A DNA stretch of 11,076 nucleotides from JBEKDJ01 sp050014415 (GTDB taxonomy: Bacteria; Desulfobacterota; BSN033; UBA1163). The translations under genes and the position numbers were made by a program. The stretch spans positions 1 to 11,076 of the forward strand of contig JBEKDJ010000151.1 in assembly GCA_050014415.1 (NCBI GenBank). Reading direction: 5' to 3'. Shown piece by piece: positions 1-6,531 of the stretch. The notes under the pieces were generated by a model that worked only from the letters and a program-made list of their open reading frames with translations, was not told where the DNA came from and did not search any database. Position 1 is the stretch's first letter. Each line of letters begins with the position of its first letter.

Positions 1-197
1 CTGTCAGTAATGTCGCATTCTATAACAAGCCCTTTTCTTCCCTTTTTTAGAACTTGGTTTAAGGTTTCATTGGCTTCCTTCTTGTTAATATCAGCGATTG
101 CGATATCGCAACCTTCCTCAGCGAATTTGATGGCTATACTTCTTCCCATTCCTGTGGCTCCACCAGTTATAATTGCCACTCTGTTTGAAAGTAGTAT
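1..197 (-). CDS. Short-chain dehydrogenase/reductase (SDR), N-terminal part, runs off window
   Basis: The reverse strand encodes the first ~65 residues of a classical SDR, a cytoplasmic NAD(P)-dependent oxidoreductase. The Rossmann glycine motif TGGATGMG follows a hydrophobic first strand (VAIITGG), and the second strand ends in Asp (IAIADIN), which in SDRs favours NAD over NADP. The later stretch VIECDITD matches the 'CDVTD' turn that contacts adenine. The gene continues beyond position 1. The start is odd. The frame opens after a TAA at 222-224 and holds no ATG or TTG before the Rossmann motif. A strong Shine-Dalgarno sequence AGGGAGG (210-204) lies 6 nt before an ATA codon (197-195), giving an N-terminus of normal SDR length (MLLSNRVAIITGG). 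The GTG at 179-177 has no ribosome site and would cut into strand 1. Substrate is unknown. A 255-base repeat-filled gap separates it from the transporter cluster upstream. Confidence 0.85.
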   Translation of the reverse strand, partial: MLLSNRVAIITGGATGMGRSIAIKFAEEGCDIAIADINKKEANETLNQVLKKGRKGLVIECDITD

Positions 198-452
198 TTC
201 TTGCCTCCCTGTAATAAGGTCTTAGAATCTCTTGGTTCTTTAAATAGTATTGTCTCTTCTTAGATGTTGCATTGGAAAGGCAGTTAGGTGTACTTTCCGA
301 CCTTCTTCTGAGGATTCAAGGATTCGAGGGGTCAAGGGGTCAAGTGAATTCCAAATTGTAGATCGTAGATTGAAAAATCTGAAATCTCAAATTTAAAATT
401 CTCTGGAACCCTTGAATCCAAGACCCCTTGAACCCTACAAAATGATTCCGGA
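198..452. other. Intergenic gap between binding-protein gene and SDR gene
   Basis: No gene is visible here. The 198-224 part carries the SDR ribosome site, and 311-436 is a structured repeat listed separately. The remaining 225-310 shows no clear promoter on the minus strand and no coding pattern. Confidence 0.6.
311..436. repeat. Nested inverted-repeat element (GGGGTCAAGG type)
   Basis: Two arms built from the units 'ggattcaagg' and 'ggggtcaagg' face each other: left arm 311-352, right arm 405-436 read on the opposite strand. Inside them a second imperfect pair (353-363 against 386-396, aaattgtagat with atctcaaattt) flanks a perfect small hairpin AGATT-GAAA-AATCT at 366-379. The whole can fold into one long stem on either strand. 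It sits between the stop of the binding-protein gene and the SDR gene and could weaken read-through, but there is no U-run to make it a standard terminator. It resembles extragenic palindromic elements that occur in many copies per genome; copy number cannot be judged here. Confidence 0.65.
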
Positions 453-1646
453 CTATGGCTTAGGCATGAATTCTTCAACCAACATCGCTTCGTCTTTACG
501 TATCTGGAAGAGACGTTGTGTGAAATTTACTGCCAGGCCATCGATGACATCGTAGTTTGCGTCGAGACCCTTAAACCCTTTCTGATTAATTGCGTAATCC
601 TTTATTTTGATTCGTTCCTCCTTAAGCTTTGCCGGGTCACCAGTTATTCCCTGGTGCTCAAAGGCTGCTTTAATCATATGGAGCATGTCCCAAGTCATGG
701 GTGTAAGACCGCCCCACGGCCTACCACCGTGTGATTCTCTATAGGCTTTGATCAATCTCCCCTCCTCAGGGGTGGCTGCATAAGTTGGTGAGGTGGCACT
801 ATAGACACCCTCATCAGAGCCTTTGGCTTCCGTCAAGAACTCTGGGCCGAGAAACCCAGCCTCAAGGTATATATGTTTCGGGTTCACCCCCCGGCTAACC
901 AGACCCTTGACTAACTTGGCAGCTACCGGTCCGGTGGCTCCTATAGTAAAGGTGTCGGCCCCGGTACCCAAGGCCCTCACCACGATGGAGGTGTAGTCTG
1001 CCATGCCGCTCGGCACCTCAATGATCCCATTCGTCTTCATTCCGAGGCTTTCGAAAGTCTTTTGAAAGCCAACAAGCAGGGTATGAACCATCGGATAGAT
1101 GGGCTCTTCTAAGCCAACCGCAGACTTAATACCCGGCTCATGCTTGAACCACAGCTCCATCTGATACTTTACGCTTTCTTCTACAGGTGCTAATGAATAT
1201 ATAGTCCAGGGAAAAAACTGCTTGGCTATGGCGTCGGTACAGGTCCCTGAAAAAGTAAATATCCCCGCCCTCACAGCAAGAGGCATACACGCCCTCATCT
1301 CCATGTCATTCAATGGGCCATGTGTACAGAGGGCGCCTGCGTCAATTGCTTTGGCCATACACGCAGTTGCCTTGGTAGGGTCAAGAGCCGAGTCTAAGAA
1401 CTCTGTAACAATGGGCTTTCCGGAAATACCACCGGCAGCATTGATTTCGGCTATCAATCTCTCTGTCAGCCATTTGTGGGGCTCGCAAATGCCAGCCATG
1501 GGGCCACTCAAGAAGTAGATGGTAGGTATGCGCCATTCCTTGACGACGACATTTGGTTTTTGTTGGGCAATTGCAGGCACTATCATAACAGCGATCAACA
1601 ATGCTACGACCAAAGAATACGTAACAATTCTCTTACTCCTTTTCAT
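453..1646 (-). CDS. Periplasmic substrate-binding protein of a Liv/HAAT-type ABC importer (cluster 1)
   Basis: A secreted type I periplasmic binding protein, 397 aa, the usual size for the family. A signal peptide is clear: basic MKRSKR, a hydrophobic core at about 8-24, and an AIA|QQ cleavage near residue 27. The mature protein begins with the family's first strand and ligand loop (IYFLSGPMAGIC, 43-54). It continues through the N-lobe loops ALCTHGPL and FSGTCTD, and a C-lobe that includes TIGATGP and LEAGFLGPEFL. It should deliver ligand to the LivH/LivM channel encoded upstream. The ATG start has AAGGAG 7-8 nt ahead, and the stop is TAG. As the last gene after livG-livF-livH-livM, it lies in an unusual position, since binding proteins often come first. 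Oddly, all five cysteines of the protein (54, 96, 107, 120, 136) fall in the N-lobe, three of them in pocket loops. The ligand is not determinable; an amino acid, amide or aromatic acid is possible. Confidence 0.93.
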   Translation of the reverse strand: MKRSKRIVTYSLVVALLIAVMIVPAIAQQKPNVVVKEWRIPTIYFLSGPMAGICEPHKWLTERLIAEINAAGGISGKPIVTEFLDSALDPTKATACMAKAIDAGALCTHGPLNDMEMRACMPLAVRAGIFTFSGTCTDAIAKQFFPWTIYSLAPVEESVKYQMELWFKHEPGIKSAVGLEEPIYPMVHTLLVGFQKTFESLGMKTNGIIEVPSGMADYTSIVVRALGTGADTFTIGATGPVAAKLVKGLVSRGVNPKHIYLEAGFLGPEFLTEAKGSDEGVYSATSPTYAATPEEGRLIKAYRESHGGRPWGGLTPMTWDMLHMIKAAFEHQGITGDPAKLKEERIKIKDYAINQKGFKGLDANYDVIDGLAVNFTQRLFQIRKDEAMLVEEFMPKP

Positions 1647-1785
1647 TTGCCTTCTCCTTTCTCTTGATCTTTACTTCAAGCCTCAACCTAAACCTCCCTC
1701 TTAATCTTGTCTTGTTAGATTTTGGTTCCTAGAATATTTCTATTTCACCTCCTTTCCACAGGTTTATCATAGACCTTTTGTTCTG
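1647..1785. other. 139-base gap between livM and the binding-protein gene
   Basis: It contains the binding-protein ribosome site next to 1646. On the minus strand it also holds GAAAGGAGGTGA (1756-1745), a near-full complement of a 16S rRNA 3' end, with no ATG, GTG or TTG at a usable distance after it. No promoter or terminator stands out. Confidence 0.5.
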
Positions 1786-2658
1786 TTACCAACTGGAAAC
1801 TCGTTTGACTAAAGCCCTGGCACCACCAGAGACTGCCTTCGTCATCTTCCTATCGATGATGCCGTTGGGTCGTATAAGCAACATGACAATAAGCAAAGCG
1901 CCATAGATAATGATAGAAAACGCCTTCAAAGCCTCGGGAAGAACTTGGGTAACGCCCCATAAGACTGGCGCCGCAATAATGATGCCCCACATAGTATACA
2001 TGCCGCCGAAGATAAGTATAGTCATTCCGTAGAGTATCAAGGGAAAACCAAAGGCTTCAGGGAAGACGCCACAGAAAGTATTAGCATAAAGAACACCGGC
2101 TAAGGCACCTATTGCCGACGAGATCAGCTGGAGTTGGATGCTCAACCTGGCCGTGTCGATACCTAAAGTAGCGGCTACATGCTGGTCAAAAAGGATAGCG
2201 TCCAGGGCTCTACCGATATGGGAGTGGTCCAACCGGTAAACACAGAACCCGACGATCAAGACAAACCCATAAGTGATACCCAACAAGATATACTGTGGCA
2301 AAGGTGGTATGCCGAATAAACCGTGACGACCGCCCAGAACGTGCATATTCCTGGCTGCTGTTTGAACAATGAAGAAAAGGGCCATGGTAGCAATGAGCAT
2401 GGGAAAGCCACCCAGGGCAGCTATTTTGAATGCAGGGATCAAGGAAAAAAGGATGCAAAAAGCTACTGCCCCGATGAGGGTTAACCAGAATGGCCATCCC
2501 CAGTTTACGGAAGCATAGGTAGCAAAGTAGGCACCCAAACACATGGAATAGAAAGGCCCAAAATAAGGTTGATTCGCCCGGAACGGCAAATAGATAGCCC
2601 AGGCCAGAAGAATATAGATCGCCGAGAACTCGAGAAAGAAGAATTGAAATTGTGTCAT
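1786..2658 (-). CDS. livM: Liv-type ABC transporter permease, LivM family (cluster 1)
   Basis: An inner-membrane permease, 290 aa, strongly hydrophobic with about eight predicted membrane segments. The conserved cytoplasmic coupling region of the LivH/LivM family is recognisable around residues 145-195 (GRALDAILFDQHVAATLGID, then a helix rich in small residues SAIGALAGVLYA). The C-terminus has the usual 'RPNGIID' ending, close to the family's RPxGLxG. It should pair with LivH from the next gene upstream. The start ATG has AGGAGG 10 nt ahead and the stop is TAA. Compared with typical LivM proteins it lacks the first membrane segment and the usual GQxSLGH motif, having PFRANQPYFGPFYSMCLGAY there, so it is a divergent member. 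Assignment to LivM rather than LivH rests on its position and overall similarity. Confidence 0.88.
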   Translation of the reverse strand: MTQFQFFFLEFSAIYILLAWAIYLPFRANQPYFGPFYSMCLGAYFATYASVNWGWPFWLTLIGAVAFCILFSLIPAFKIAALGGFPMLIATMALFFIVQTAARNMHVLGGRHGLFGIPPLPQYILLGITYGFVLIVGFCVYRLDHSHIGRALDAILFDQHVAATLGIDTARLSIQLQLISSAIGALAGVLYANTFCGVFPEAFGFPLILYGMTILIFGGMYTMWGIIIAAPVLWGVTQVLPEALKAFSIIIYGALLIVMLLIRPNGIIDRKMTKAVSGGARALVKRVSSW

Positions 2659-2859
2659 GGTCTTTCGACCTCCTCAAAACTCTTACCAACATTTGCTGAA
2701 AAAGTCATTTTCCAAGGCTACTCAAAAATGCCCAGAGGCAAGGCGCCCGAATCCCGCCGACGGCGGGACTGAGGAGTGAAGCGTACTTGGTTGTACGCTG
2801 CAACAACGAAGGATGAGGACAACGCCACAGATGGGCGCTTTTCAGCAGTCTGCTCAAAG
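2659..2859. other. 201-base gap between livH and livM, filled by a repeat
   Basis: It has no gene. Positions 2659-2685 hold the livM ribosome site (AGGAGG). Most of the rest is the palindromic element 2717-2855. The gap interrupts an otherwise tightly packed operon. Confidence 0.7.
2717..2855. repeat. ~140-base palindromic extragenic element inside the liv operon
   Basis: The ends form an imperfect inverted repeat: gctactcaaaaatgccc at 2717-2733 against gagcagactgctgaaaag/cgccc read from 2855 on the other strand. Two clean hairpins lie inside: tcccgccg-a-cggcggga at 2752-2768, and gcgtac-ttggtt-gtacgc at 2781-2798. The right end stops about 5 bases from the livH stop codon (2862-2860, TAG). 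The length, terminal inverted repeat and internal hairpins fit a REP/MITE-like element or a structured RNA repeat. I believe very similar elements ending in 'cagcagtctgct' are scattered through deltaproteobacterial genomes, but this is from memory and unverified. As it lies in the transcript between livH and livM, it may affect mRNA stability or polarity. Confidence 0.65.
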
Positions 2860-3735
2860 CTAATGCTGTTCGCCAAATAACCCCTCCGGTTTGAATAACA
2901 AGATCACTACGACCACTGAAAAAGCGATGGCGTTTGTCCAATCTCCTGGTAAATAGCCCATTGCCAGGCTCTCAACGACACCCAGAATAATTGCGCAAAT
3001 CAGCCCCCCTTTCAAATTCCCTATGCTCGCGAGGAATAATACCGCCAGGGCCTTAATCGAAAGGCTATCACCCAGGATAGACGAGGCTGTGCCCGTGGAC
3101 ATGGCGAACAATATTGCCGTTAGGCCCCCCAAGAGACCGGCTAAAGCAAAGCTGAAAATGGCCGTCTTAGAAACTGAAATCCCCAGGATACGCGCTACCT
3201 CAGTATCTTGGGCTACCGCCCTCAGCATCCTACCTCGCTTAGTCCTATTCAAAAAGTAAAGAAATGCGAACACAATAATAATACTCGCAACCAATGTGAC
3301 CACCTCTCCCATGCGGATAATGATCAGGCCCCAGCTTATGGTGTTGCCCTCCATTTGCAAGGACGGAGGAAAAGCAATAGGCAATCCAAGGTTAAACCAG
3401 TGTGACATCACGTCTCCACTTATAATGCCAAGAGCCAAAGATATTACCAGGGCTTCTAATACAGCCCGTCGCTTGATGAAGGGTAAGAAAATCGGCGCTG
3501 TGACAGCACCGATGATTGTGCCTGAAATGACGGCTGCACAGATACCCAAGATCAAATTGTTATTGGTCGCATTTAATACAAACCAGGCTGCGTACATGGA
3601 GAGCACGAGCAAACTGGCATAACCTAAATGCAATACACCTGTCACCAAAATCAATAAATTGTAACAAATGACCACCACCGCGTACAAAGACCCCAGCTTA
3701 ATACCGCTTATTAGTTGAGCAATAAAGACCTCCAC
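2860..3735 (-). CDS. livH: Liv-type ABC transporter permease, LivH family (cluster 1)
   Basis: An inner-membrane permease, 291 aa, with about eight hydrophobic segments. The N-terminal LISGIKLGSLYAVVVI matches the LivH opening (family 'lNGLxlGsiYALiAl'), and GVLHLGYASLLVLSMYAA corresponds to the 'GvinfAHGdlymlGAy' motif. The cytoplasmic loop GRMLRAVAQDTEVARILGIS is the family's ATPase-contact segment, and the C-terminus ends FKPEGLFG. It should form the channel with the LivM encoded next. The start is GTG, supported by AGGAGG 7 nt ahead (3748-3743), and no ATG fits. The ribosome site falls in the 14-base gap after the livF stop, which argues for co-transcription and coupled translation. The stop is TAG. 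The ligand is unknown. Confidence 0.9.
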   Translation of the reverse strand: MEVFIAQLISGIKLGSLYAVVVICYNLLILVTGVLHLGYASLLVLSMYAAWFVLNATNNNLILGICAAVISGTIIGAVTAPIFLPFIKRRAVLEALVISLALGIISGDVMSHWFNLGLPIAFPPSLQMEGNTISWGLIIIRMGEVVTLVASIIIVFAFLYFLNRTKRGRMLRAVAQDTEVARILGISVSKTAIFSFALAGLLGGLTAILFAMSTGTASSILGDSLSIKALAVLFLASIGNLKGGLICAIILGVVESLAMGYLPGDWTNAIAFSVVVVILLFKPEGLFGEQH

Positions 3736-3749
3736 AGTCTATCCTCCTA

Positions 3750-4466
3750 CTAACCACCCAGATATGCCTGCTGAACTTCAGGATTGTCGAGAAGCTCTTT
3801 ACCGGTTCCCCGGAGCATAATATCTCCGGTTTGAAAAACATAGGCCCGGTCGGAACTTTGTAAGGTCTTCTTGGCATTCTGTTCACTCAGCAACAAGGTG
3901 TACCCTGCTTTTTGTAGGTCGAGTATGATATTGAAGACCTCTGCTACTATCTTTGGGCCCAGCCCCAGAGAGGGTTCGTCTAACATCACGAGTTTTGGGG
4001 CTGACATCAATGCCCTCCCGATAGCTACCATTTGCCGTTCCCCGCCGCTAAGGGTCCCTGCGTACTGAAATTTCCGCTCCTCGAGAATCGGAAATTTCTC
4101 AAATACCTGCCTTAACCGGACATTAAAATCGCCCTTATAGTGAATGGCTCCCAGCTGCAGGTTTTCGAGTATCGTCATGAAAGGGAGAACACCCCCTCCT
4201 TCCGGCACATAAACTATGCCGGAGGCTACAATGCTCTCAGTTGACACCCTGGTAATATCCCGCCCCATGAACTGAATGCTGCCAGTATTGCTGCGTTGGA
4301 TGCCAAGCACCGCTTTCATGAGTGTTGATTTACCAGCGCCATTAGCGCCAATAAGACCTACAATCTCGCCTTCATATGCTTCCAGGCTTGCGTTTCTGAT
4401 CGCACAAATACGACCATAGAACACAGAAATATTCTCAATATCGAGCACTTTATTATTCCGTACCAA
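3750..4466 (-). CDS. livF: Liv-type ABC transporter ATP-binding protein, LivF family (cluster 1)
   Basis: A cytoplasmic ATPase that powers the importer with LivG. Reading from a TTG start, the protein is 238 aa, the normal LivF length. It carries Walker A GANGAGKST (about 40-48), the LivF-type stretch YVPEGGGVLP, signature LSGGERQ (139-145), Walker B LVMLDEP with catalytic Glu (159-165), and LLLSEQNA, where Gln takes the place of the H-loop His, as is usual in LivF. The frame is open further upstream to an ATG at 4535, but those 23 residues lie entirely within livG and look unlike LivF. TTG at 4466 is preceded by GGAGG with a 6-nt spacer and gives the family-like start MVRNNKVLDIENIS. It overlaps livG by 14 bases. 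The stop is TAG. Confidence 0.93.
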   Translation of the reverse strand: MVRNNKVLDIENISVFYGRICAIRNASLEAYEGEIVGLIGANGAGKSTLMKAVLGIQRSNTGSIQFMGRDITRVSTESIVASGIVYVPEGGGVLPFMTILENLQLGAIHYKGDFNVRLRQVFEKFPILEERKFQYAGTLSGGERQMVAIGRALMSAPKLVMLDEPSLGLGPKIVAEVFNIILDLQKAGYTLLLSEQNAKKTLQSSDRAYVFQTGDIMLRGTGKELLDNPEVQQAYLGG

Positions 4467-5223
4467 GGTAAGCCTCCAATACCTTCGGGTCACATTGCAC
4501 ATTACTTGGAATCCCCTCACAAATCTTCTCTCCAAAGTCTATCACTGTGACCCAATCCGCATTATCCATCACGAGACGCACATCATGACTTATCAAGACG
4601 ATCGTAACCCCGGTATCCCGCACCTGTTTGATTATTCTTCCGATGATCTGCGATTCCTCAACCCCCATACCAGCCGTAGGCTCATCCAGGATGAGCAGCT
4701 TTGGTTCATTAGCTATGGACCTTGCTATTTGTACGAGCTGACATTCCACCCAGACCAAGTCCGTCCCCATCCGTTCAGCAGAATCCGATATGCCTACCAG
4801 GTCAAGAAGCTCCAAAGCCCGTCGTTTAGCCTCATCTTCTTCAGCCCACCGAAAAAAGGGTGGGCGAAACATTGTCTTCAGTATGCTTGATTTTATCCGA
4901 GGGTGATGGCCCACCATTACATTTTGTAAGCAATTCATTCTCGGGAATATCTGTGCTCTCTGGAAAGTACGGGATAGTCCGATACTGGCAATAATGTGGG
5001 GATCGAATTCAGTTATCTCCGTGCCGTTGAAGTGAATCTTCCCTTCCGTTGGCCGCAGCAGACCCGAGACCACATTAGCGAAGGTCGTTTTACCGGCGCC
5101 ATTGGGACCAATGAGACCATGGATCTCACCCTCCCGAACCGTGACATCCACCTTCTTGAGGGCTGCCAGCCCCCCGAAATACTTGCTTAATCCTGTAGTT
5201 GAAAGAATAGATCGTCTTTCCAT
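4453..5223 (-). CDS. livG: Liv-type ABC transporter ATP-binding protein, LivG family, with altered signature motif (cluster 1)
   Basis: A cytoplasmic ATPase partner of LivF, 256 aa, normal for LivG. Present are Walker A GPNGAGKTT (39-47), the Q-loop Gln in RTFQRAQIF (88), the LivG-type insert with HHPRIKSS, Walker B LLILDEP (176-182) with catalytic Glu, and the H-loop His in LISHDV (213). The ABC signature is the exception. Where LivG proteins have LS/PYGQQ, this one has LVWVE (156-160) followed by CQLVQIARSI, losing the Ser and Gly that contact the partner's ATP. The reading frame is clean around it, so this is not a frameshift. The start is ATG with only a weak GAG ahead; stop codons upstream in frame rule out a longer form. 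It is the first intact gene of the leftward cluster, with the broken regulator upstream. Confidence 0.93.
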   Translation of the reverse strand: MERRSILSTTGLSKYFGGLAALKKVDVTVREGEIHGLIGPNGAGKTTFANVVSGLLRPTEGKIHFNGTEITEFDPHIIASIGLSRTFQRAQIFPRMNCLQNVMVGHHPRIKSSILKTMFRPPFFRWAEEDEAKRRALELLDLVGISDSAERMGTDLVWVECQLVQIARSIANEPKLLILDEPTAGMGVEESQIIGRIIKQVRDTGVTIVLISHDVRLVMDNADWVTVIDFGEKICEGIPSNVQCDPKVLEAYLGTE

Positions 5224-5500
5224 AATCTCGACTCAATTCTACCAAGTTTCTTTTCTGATCTCCTCTAATAACATCCTCCAAGAACGCCTTGCCAACTCCT
5301 GCAATCTCCTCAAGGAAGATGATTCACCTTCGCTCTATACTTCTCCCAAATCTTTGTCTTCGATATCTCCAGAATTACAGACTTTGTCTATTTGTGCTGT
5401 CGAAGAATATCCTTCCTGGAGAAACCCCGGCTCTCTTCTCATCTCCGTAACCCTGAAGAATACCCCCTTCGTAAAGATGGCGCATTTGAGCGAGGTGTTG
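5224..5500 (-). other. Gap between regulator remnant and livG, with faint traces of coding
   Basis: No recognisable gene. On the minus strand a 35-codon frame runs from an ATG at 5442 to TAG at 5335. The same frame then stays open for 31 more codons to TAG at 5239, reading like protein (LRRLQELARRSWRMLLEE). I cannot assign it to a family, and it may be chance or a degraded gene. The regulator frame also continues through its amber codon to a TAA at 5377-5375. No good promoter for livG stands out here. Confidence 0.35.
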
Positions 5501-5818
5501 CTACATCAGCTCCCTCGCAGCAACCGGATCTCGACTCTTGATTGCCTCTAATATATTCTGGTGATATTGAATCGTCTCAAGCTGATATCTGTTTCTGGGG
5601 TGTTTAGCCAAACTAAAAGCCGCCCTCAACGTTCGTATGACGATTGCAAACATCGGATTCTCTGTTGCCAGGGCGATAAGAATATGAAATCCAATAAATG
5701 GGTACTCTATGATCTCATTCGCCTCATAGAGTTCTTTCACTTCAAGAATATTGTCTTCCATTTTTGAAAGGAGGTCCGGATTCACAATTGGACCCTTGAC
5801 CCTTGAGAACTCTGGCAT
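5501..5818 (-). pseudogene. Remnant of a GntR-family regulator: partial FCD ligand-binding domain
   Basis: The 105-residue product matches the later helices of an FCD domain: 'DLLSKMEDNILEVKELYEANE', FHILIALATENPMFAIVI (family 'FHraLaeasGNplla'), QYHQNILEAIKSRDPVAAREL (family 'eHraILeAIragDaeaAr'). Intact members are about 220-240 aa with an N-terminal winged helix. Here the DNA-binding domain and first FCD helices are absent, and nothing resembling them lies upstream in any frame. A TAG (5503-5501) interrupts the last helix, after which the frame resumes with homologous sequence (QHLAQMRHLYEGG) and ends at TAA 5377-5375. The usual metal-ligand Asp four residues before His45 is Phe, the second His (86) is kept, and the third lies beyond the amber codon. 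The ATG has no ribosome site. The intact ancestor probably controlled the adjacent transporter; the remnant cannot bind DNA. Confidence 0.7.
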
Positions 5819-5824
5819 GTGTAG

Positions 5825-5854
5825 TATATATTACATTGGACAATTTACAGTCAA
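5825..5854 (-). promoter_or_regulatory. Sigma70-like promoter facing the regulator remnant and livG
   Basis: Minus strand: TTGACT (5854-5849), an 18-base spacer, TATATA (5830-5825); other registers of the TA run give 16-17 bases. The predicted start of transcription falls within a few bases of the ATG at 5818, which lacks a Shine-Dalgarno sequence, so any product would be near-leaderless. This is the best promoter-like match seen upstream of the leftward cluster. Confidence 0.45.
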
Positions 5855-6531
5855 GCAGAATCTTTTTGTGCTGACACAGTATAGCTAAGTCACTTCTTAA
5901 CGCAGAATAGACATGTCTCTCTAAGAAACACAAAATCCATTAGGTATTAATAACTTATGGTGGCATGGAATATCACTTGAGAGGTTGTGCCACTTCACAG
6001 AGAGGGATGAGAGAATGGTAACGGCTCATCGAAGGCGCGGAGATCGGAGAGGGAAAAAGATCGGTATCCTTGGGATGGGTATGGTCATGGCATCTGCCAG
6101 GAACCTCGTTCGAAAGGACAGAAGCCTCTCTGTTCAGGGGAATGTCTCCGCCAAATAGAAGGGAATCTTTCCTGCAGGAACGAATCGGAACGATTGTCTT
6201 GCCGGCTCAAGGCTCTCAGCGTCTGCGGTAGGAATCGTAATTTGGACACGCATGACTTTCTATGATGACCTGCCAATATGTCTGTAACTGAAAATTATCC
6301 TGCTTCCCCCATTAGGCACTCTGATCATTTGAGGTCCTTATGGAGGTTAGATCCAGCCCAAAAATCCTACTTTCGTATAATTGACAGAACTGGTATTCCA
6401 TGTGACATTCTGGGACACCCAAGAGGTGCTCTAGGATGTTTGAACCGCAAATGCATAAAGAGAATGAGAGGGGAAGCTTCAACTTCAGGAGTAATATACA
6501 ATCCGGGTGACAAAGAGATATCCCGAGCGGT
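5855..6531. other. Stretch with no recognised gene
   Basis: I see no convincing gene on either strand. Short open frames exist, for example a plus-strand one starting near 6025 (IGILGMGMV) and one at 6278-6571, and a minus-strand one near 6254 (MRVQITIPTADAE). None has a ribosome site or a recognisable family. The part nearest the transposase remnant (about 6312-6531, minus strand) may be the badly decayed C-terminal half of that transposase in a shifted frame, but the catalytic Glu region cannot be identified. Confidence 0.4.

Noticed and set aside
311..436. CRISPR-like array from the repeated ggggtcaagg units
   Set aside because: The units are short, adjacent and in inverted orientation with no regular unique spacers, and no cas gene is present.
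2210..2692. 160-codon minus-strand frame overlapping livM
   Set aside because: It is an out-of-phase shadow of livM with no family resemblance; livM in the other frame has clear permease motifs.
4467..4535. Longer livF starting at an ATG at 4535
   Set aside because: The extra 23 codons lie wholly inside livG and do not look like LivF; the TTG at 4466 has a ribosome site and gives the family length.
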